Source: Fasciolopsis buskii
Lineage: Eukaryota > Platyhelminthes > Trematoda > Plagiorchiida > Fasciolidae
Direction: 5' to 3'
Assembly: GCA_008360955.1 (NCBI GenBank)
Contig: LUCM01002898.1
Coordinates: forward strand, 193,764-257,763
DNA length: 64,000 nt
Shown: positions 59,611 to 64,000 of the stretch, piece by piece
Layout of the letters: each line of letters starts with the position of its first letter
Numbering within the stretch: the stretch's first letter is position 1
Made by a program: the position numbers and the translations under genes
The notes under the pieces: model-generated
Databases searched by the model: none
Seen by the model: only the letters and a program-made list of their open reading frames with translations
Told to the model about the DNA's origin: nothing

Positions 59611-60319
59611 GTAAATGTGCAATTCTCTTGAGTGGTTTAGTGCATCTTGCTTGCTGTACCGATTCGGTGGATTTGTCTATTTTTAGAAAATTACCTTTGC
59701 AAGTTAGTATAAAATTCAACATTATGGGCAGAAAGCGAAAGAAAATGGCGTAAAATGTGTTTTGGCAACTAACTTTTGCATCCAACATCGTTTTCGTAGC
59801 TTCAATTAACTCTGACTAATAAGGTGCTTCTGTCAGCGGTGCGATGTCAGGAGTCGCTGTTCATAACTAGTCGCTCAGCTGAAAAATTTGATGCCGATTA
59901 GTTTCATCTGTACGGTGCTGTGTAGATTCAATCGAAACACTACATGTGACCGAGTATGAGCTTTGTCAGAAGTTATCATAAAAACGAACGGCTTTGAAAC
60001 ATCCCAGCGGAAACTGTATGCATTTGTCCCACAAACCTGCGGAATAACGAAGAGAAAATGATGGTTTAAATGATTTAAAACCTCAGCCAAAACAGAAAGT
60101 GGCAGTTCTTCAGTCATTTAATTATTGCCTCTGGATGCGCTTGCGAGCAGTTGATTTTTGAGTCACCGGTACATTCTGAGTCCAGCTTGGTTTCGCTGCG
60201 GTAAGTGAAAGTAAATTTCGCTACCGATTCCATCAATCAACTTGAACTAGGTAGCAACTTTTCTGCTTCGTGAGGCAAATATAGTTCGCAGAAAGATCCC
60301 GAAAGAAGTTGAATAAATA

Positions 60320-60360
60320 CACTAAATATATATATATATACTTATATACATAGTGTATTT
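60320..60360. repeat. AT dinucleotide repeat
   Basis: The run CTAAATATATATATATATAC is followed by TTATATACATAG. It has no other signal. Confidence 0.85.
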
Positions 60361-61384
60361 CAGAGACTGGTAAACGAAAATGTCGAATGTAAATCGCGCG
60401 TATTTCACATACGTCATTCATAGTATTTGATGGATGTACTGTTAGACTCTCGCTGGATTGCGTTTTGCTTCACTTCTTCGCTTCACTGACCGATAGGTAT
60501 TTTTTCATTTGAGAACAGATAACTGCACGCATCACTGGGCATAACATCTCGAAGAGATCACTTCGAGGACATGGGCAACACGTGACCTAAAGGAAGCACA
60601 TTTGCATTTATTTTTTATTGCTATGATAATAAAAAAAATATACACTGAACAGAATCTGTCTAATCTAACTGCATCCATTCGGGAATTCTCACCTTGTTTT
60701 TCCTAGGGGTGTGAGTAAATTAACATTTTAATATAGAGGACCTTTTCTACGTCTTCGTACCTGACGGAGGTATTCAGTAAGCAATTTCGGCATAACATGA
60801 TTTCGAATGCTAACAAGAATTATGTGACCGTAATGTTTGCCTCAATACAAGGTTAATATCCAGACACCGGAAGGTATCACGCAATAAGAAGTGGACGAGT
60901 TAACGTCTGATGAATGATACTGCTTGTCGTAGCCAAATCTCCAGTTTTGGCAACCTGAGATACAGATTCCTGATTTGCATGTTCGGAGTTGGTTCATTGG
61001 TTTAATATTTCCATATTTTCCCTGCGACTTGAAGAATTTTTATTTCGTTTTCATTTTTGTGTTTGTATGTTTGTTTGATTGGTGAGAGTTCGTCGTGAAC
61101 TAGTGGCTTTGCATAAATCAGTTTTCTCAGGACAGATCTTCTGGCTATATGAGAGCTTCAAAGCCACAAGACCATCAGCCAGTTTCCACGCTGGCCTTTT
61201 TATTTTTTGAAAAGCCTATGAAACGTTAGCCAAATTTATGGGTGGATATCGATTGCTCAATTAACCAATCAACCAGTGCGTCTGTCAGTCGATCACTCGG
61301 ATAATCAGTTGATTGGCTACTCATCAGCAAACAGAATAACATGCACCATTTGACTATGGATTCAAATTGCCGGTAAACGGTTGT

Positions 61385-61560
61385 TAGGCGGCAGACATGG
61401 CAGCCTCTCAACATGAAGGTCGCTGATTCGAATTCTCTTACCGTCGGTCAGCGTCCTCACTTAAGATCCCTCTGTTGACCCTGACCCCTTTCCAAGAGAA
61501 TGACATGCATTGCAGTTTCCTCAATGGGGGTGTAAATGATAGGCTCCATACTCTTTGAAC
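61385..61560 (+). repeat. tRNA-derived SINE, copy 3
   Basis: The head GGCGGCAGACATGGCAGCC leads to the B box GATTCGAATTC (61,425-61,435). The body has CAGCGTCCTCACTTAAGATC, CTCTGTTGACC, CCAAGAGAATGACATGCATT and GCAGTTTCCTCAATGG. It shares CGTCCTCACTT, CTCTGTT and GAGAAT with copy 2, and the GACATGCATTGCAGTTTC block with copy 1. Confidence 0.72.
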
Positions 61561-62603
61561 CAACTGGAAAAAATGGCCCTTGGATGACGTTAAAATAAGG
61601 TGCAGAAAGTATTAATAATTTAAAAATCCTTTTGGTGTTACCGTGTCAAACCGCCGTCATGTAGATCGCCACTCGAGAAGACGGCAAATAGCGAAATGTC
61701 CAGTTCGATAATTCCATTTCACTTATCTAGTCAGTGTGCTGCTGAACACAACTCCATCTTTGGACTCATTGATCGATGCACTTCTTGATGAGAAGTAGGT
61801 TTTCGAATTTATCCGGTAACTGCTAGTCAAGAAGCGGCTTATTAATTTTCAGCTCTCTTAGTAGGTGGTCTTGTGCTCTAAGAGAGTCAGTAAGTAATTG
61901 GCCTACTTAACAGACGACGAGAAAGTCACGTGGTTCAAATATAATATGCGCGGTTTTTCGACACCGTCGAAATAAAGGACAAGTCTTGCAGTCAAATTGG
62001 AGTAACAAAAAAGGGAATTGCCTAGAAGCAGTGTGCGTTAATAATAATGACGACGTTGTCTCGAAAATTATTAAAAAATGGGTTAGTGAACATGACGGTT
62101 AAAAATTACTTCCATTTTCGGAAAGGCACGTTTTAAATAGCATTACTGTCATTCGAATCACTGCAGCGAAAATCCCGATAAAAACTGTACCTAGGGGACG
62201 TGGATCATCTTAACCCAAACACTTTCCATTCTTCAGAGTGAACAATACTTACTTTTGTACCCGAGAAAGATCTAAAATAAGCGGTCACAACGAGACTACA
62301 CCTTGACATGATGTGACGGCTTGCGTGCCTCCATGATCCAACGAGATATACAGGATGGCTTATCTCAAGCCGAAGATCCAATCATGGCTGGAAGGTCAAT
62401 GGGTAGAGGCCTGATATGAGTTAGCAGCTCAGTCGAAAAAACGAGTGGAAGAATAATTGATCCAAGTAGATGGGCGCCCACTCAGCTGTACCCCGGTGCC
62501 TTGCGGTCAGGTTCTTGTCAGAACCAAAGGCTTTGGTTGAGAGCCCTAATCATTCTTCTGCTTAGCGGCTGGACTCCCTAGCAGTACCCGTCCATTATTC
62601 CCC

Positions 62604-63960
62604 GTGAGTTACACGCCTACAAATAATTCCATACTGCGTCGGTCCTCGCGCAGGATAATCAGGACCGCGCTGCCCATTTCATCGAGCGCAGGTGGGTTGG
62701 GTAGTGATAAGTATGCTACTGCTCAGAGTTCTCTCTCTTTTATTCAACCTGTCTCTTCTGTCTCCAACCCAATCTGTTTGCCCATTCTGCTTACCCATAG
62801 TATCTCCAATGATAACAAGCCCGATACTCGCAACGGTTCGTTGTCAAGTAGTGTGCTAGGTGGTTTTCAGTCTGTTAGCTCACATTTTCTCAAGCCTCGT
62901 CAGCCTCTGAATCTGGGTTCCTTCAATGTGCGCACTTTAATGCAGGCTGGCCAACAGGCATGTTTGGCTCTGACAGTAAACTGACTCACTTTTGATTGAT
63001 GTCTGCTGTGTGAGTGAAACACGAATTCAGGATTCGAGTAGAGTAATCCAGCTAACTGCACCGAACGTCTCGTCAAGATATTTTGTTCGCACTTCAGGAG
63101 ACGAAGCAGCTCAAGCTGTGGATCAACGTGGTGTAGGAATAGTCTTGAGTGAGAAGGCTGAAGCAGTCCTTTTAGATTGGATCCCAGTCAACAGTCGCTT
63201 GTGTGCCATGAGACTGCAGGGATCATTCGGCGTCCGAAAGGATAGTATTGTTAAGCGTAGTTTATTTGTTATCTTGGCATACGCTCCAACAGACTGCAGC
63301 ACTGATATGGAGAAAGACGAGTTTTACGATGACCTCGTCACTCTTGTTCGGAAGAGCAAACGCTCTGACATTGTAGTGGTAGCAAGTGACTTTAGTGCAC
63401 AAGTTGGAAAACTTAGTGCATCGGAGTACTGTTTAGGCGGACGATGCGCCTTGCCTGCACAGCGAACAGACAACGGTGAAAGACTTCTCCAATTCTGTAC
63501 AGATAATCATTTATTCCCATCTAGTACAAATTTCCGACACAGTTCGCGTCGCACAACGACATGGCGTTCTACCTCGACAGGTTCACTGAGTCATATTGAC
63601 CATATCGCAGTTACCGTTGGCGCAGTTCTGTCCAGAACGGTAGATCATACTGGACCACGTACGTCTATTCGGACCATGCGTTAGTTTTAATGCATTTTAT
63701 CGCTCCAGCTGGAATGCATCGACGCAAGCACAAACCCGGGAAATTTTGGGCTTTTTTTGGGTTTCCGGGAAGCGTTATGTCTGATTCGGCTGGTTTCGCC
63801 ACAGCTGACGACACAGAAACTGTCCGAGGAACTAGAACTTCGACAAGCAGCAATTTGTAGAACGATCGTGGGATGCAAATTAACATCAGGCTTGCATTGG
63901 GCAGCGAATTCGCCTGCGGTCCTAGTCTAGTGTTCATAAAAACACGTGGATCTCTGCACA
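62604..63960 (+). pseudogene. RTE-type LINE, N-terminus and endonuclease domain
   Basis: This is the APE-like endonuclease of an RTE element. The frame 62,604-62,984 has a Ser-rich leader, then LGSFNVRTLMQAGQQ (first motif, Asn kept). After a stop the frame 62,992-63,684 reads DVCCVSETRIQDS (catalytic Glu), GVGIVLSEKA, LFVILAYAPTDC, VVASDFSAQVGKL, TTWRSTSTGSLSHIDHIAV. The usual GDFNAxVG is ASDFSAQVG here, so the catalytic Asn is replaced by Ser. The last motif YSDHALVL is read in a shifted frame at about 63,664. The RT would begin beyond the window. It matches the family whose 3' end opens the window. Confidence 0.87.
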
Positions 63961-64000
63961 GCGTAACGCTCAAGTTCTAATGAGCAAAAACGCGAGCTGT

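Larger units (their letters stand above)
37730..62450. other. AT-rich tract with few transposons and no certain gene
   Basis: Base composition drops sharply in GC compared with 0-37 kb, and recognisable transposon coding is absent. It holds two SINE copies, two simple repeats and many short frames. Candidate exons listed separately are all on the plus strand. The longest open frames (47,061-47,495 and 59,339-59,788, both minus, 144-149 residues) show no domain. It could be intronic or intergenic DNA of a gene with very short exons. Confidence 0.5.

Noticed and set aside
59339..59788. 149-residue minus-strand open frame starting with ATG
   Set aside because: It has no recognisable domain or signal, and two splice-donor-like sites inside would break it. 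It is kept only as a possible chance frame; cross-species conservation would be needed.
1..64000. CRISPR arrays, prophage, operons or bacterial insertion sequences
   Set aside because: There are no regularly spaced repeats, no clustered same-strand genes with ribosome binding sites and no transposase genes. All recognisable coding is retrotransposon-derived.

Overview
The window looks like repeat-rich genomic DNA of a parasitic flatworm (trematode or cestode; I cannot separate the two). The evidence is the set of transposable elements: an RTE-type LINE, a CsRn1-like Ty3/gypsy element, a BEL/Pao element and several CR1-like LINEs, all resembling families known from flatworm genomes. All are decayed by frameshifts, stops and nested insertions. 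There is no bacterial or phage character: no operons, no ribosome binding sites, no dense coding.

Layout. 0-0.75 kb: 3' end of an RTE LINE. 1.3-5.3 kb: one Ty3/gypsy element in order (gag, protease, reverse transcriptase, RNase H, integrase), its integrase core split by about 0.7 kb of foreign sequence, followed by a candidate LTR. 7.9-9.3 kb: gag and protease of a BEL/Pao element. 14-16 kb: minus-strand open frames including a trace of a second gypsy RT. 17.8-26.2 kb: a CR1-like element (ORF1, endonuclease, RT) on the plus strand, cut into three pieces by an inverted relative, a tRNA-derived SINE and tail repeats. 27.5 kb: a relative of the candidate LTR on the minus strand. 30.4-34.9 kb: a second CR1-like element (+) with two nested tail repeats. 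37.7-35.6 kb: a third CR1-like element (-), tail to tail with it. 38-62.4 kb: an AT-rich tract almost free of recognisable transposons, with two SINE copies. 62.6-64 kb: 5' part of another RTE LINE, running off the window.

Two things stand out. First, a dispersed repeat (seven copies) ends in a hairpin plus an (ATT)n tail. The hairpin stem is kept while its loop varies, and a second hairpin about 150 bases inward shows compensatory base changes. It is probably the structured 3' end of a LINE or SINE. Second, the quiet 38-62 kb tract has several plus-strand acceptor/donor pairs bracketing very short exon candidates (9-30 bp) and one 135-bp cysteine-rich exon candidate, an arrangement like that of flatworm micro-exon genes. 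This is a hypothesis: some such pairs are expected by chance.

No intact host gene can be supported with confidence. The mobile elements do not act together as a pathway. The window records repeated insertion into older insertions.
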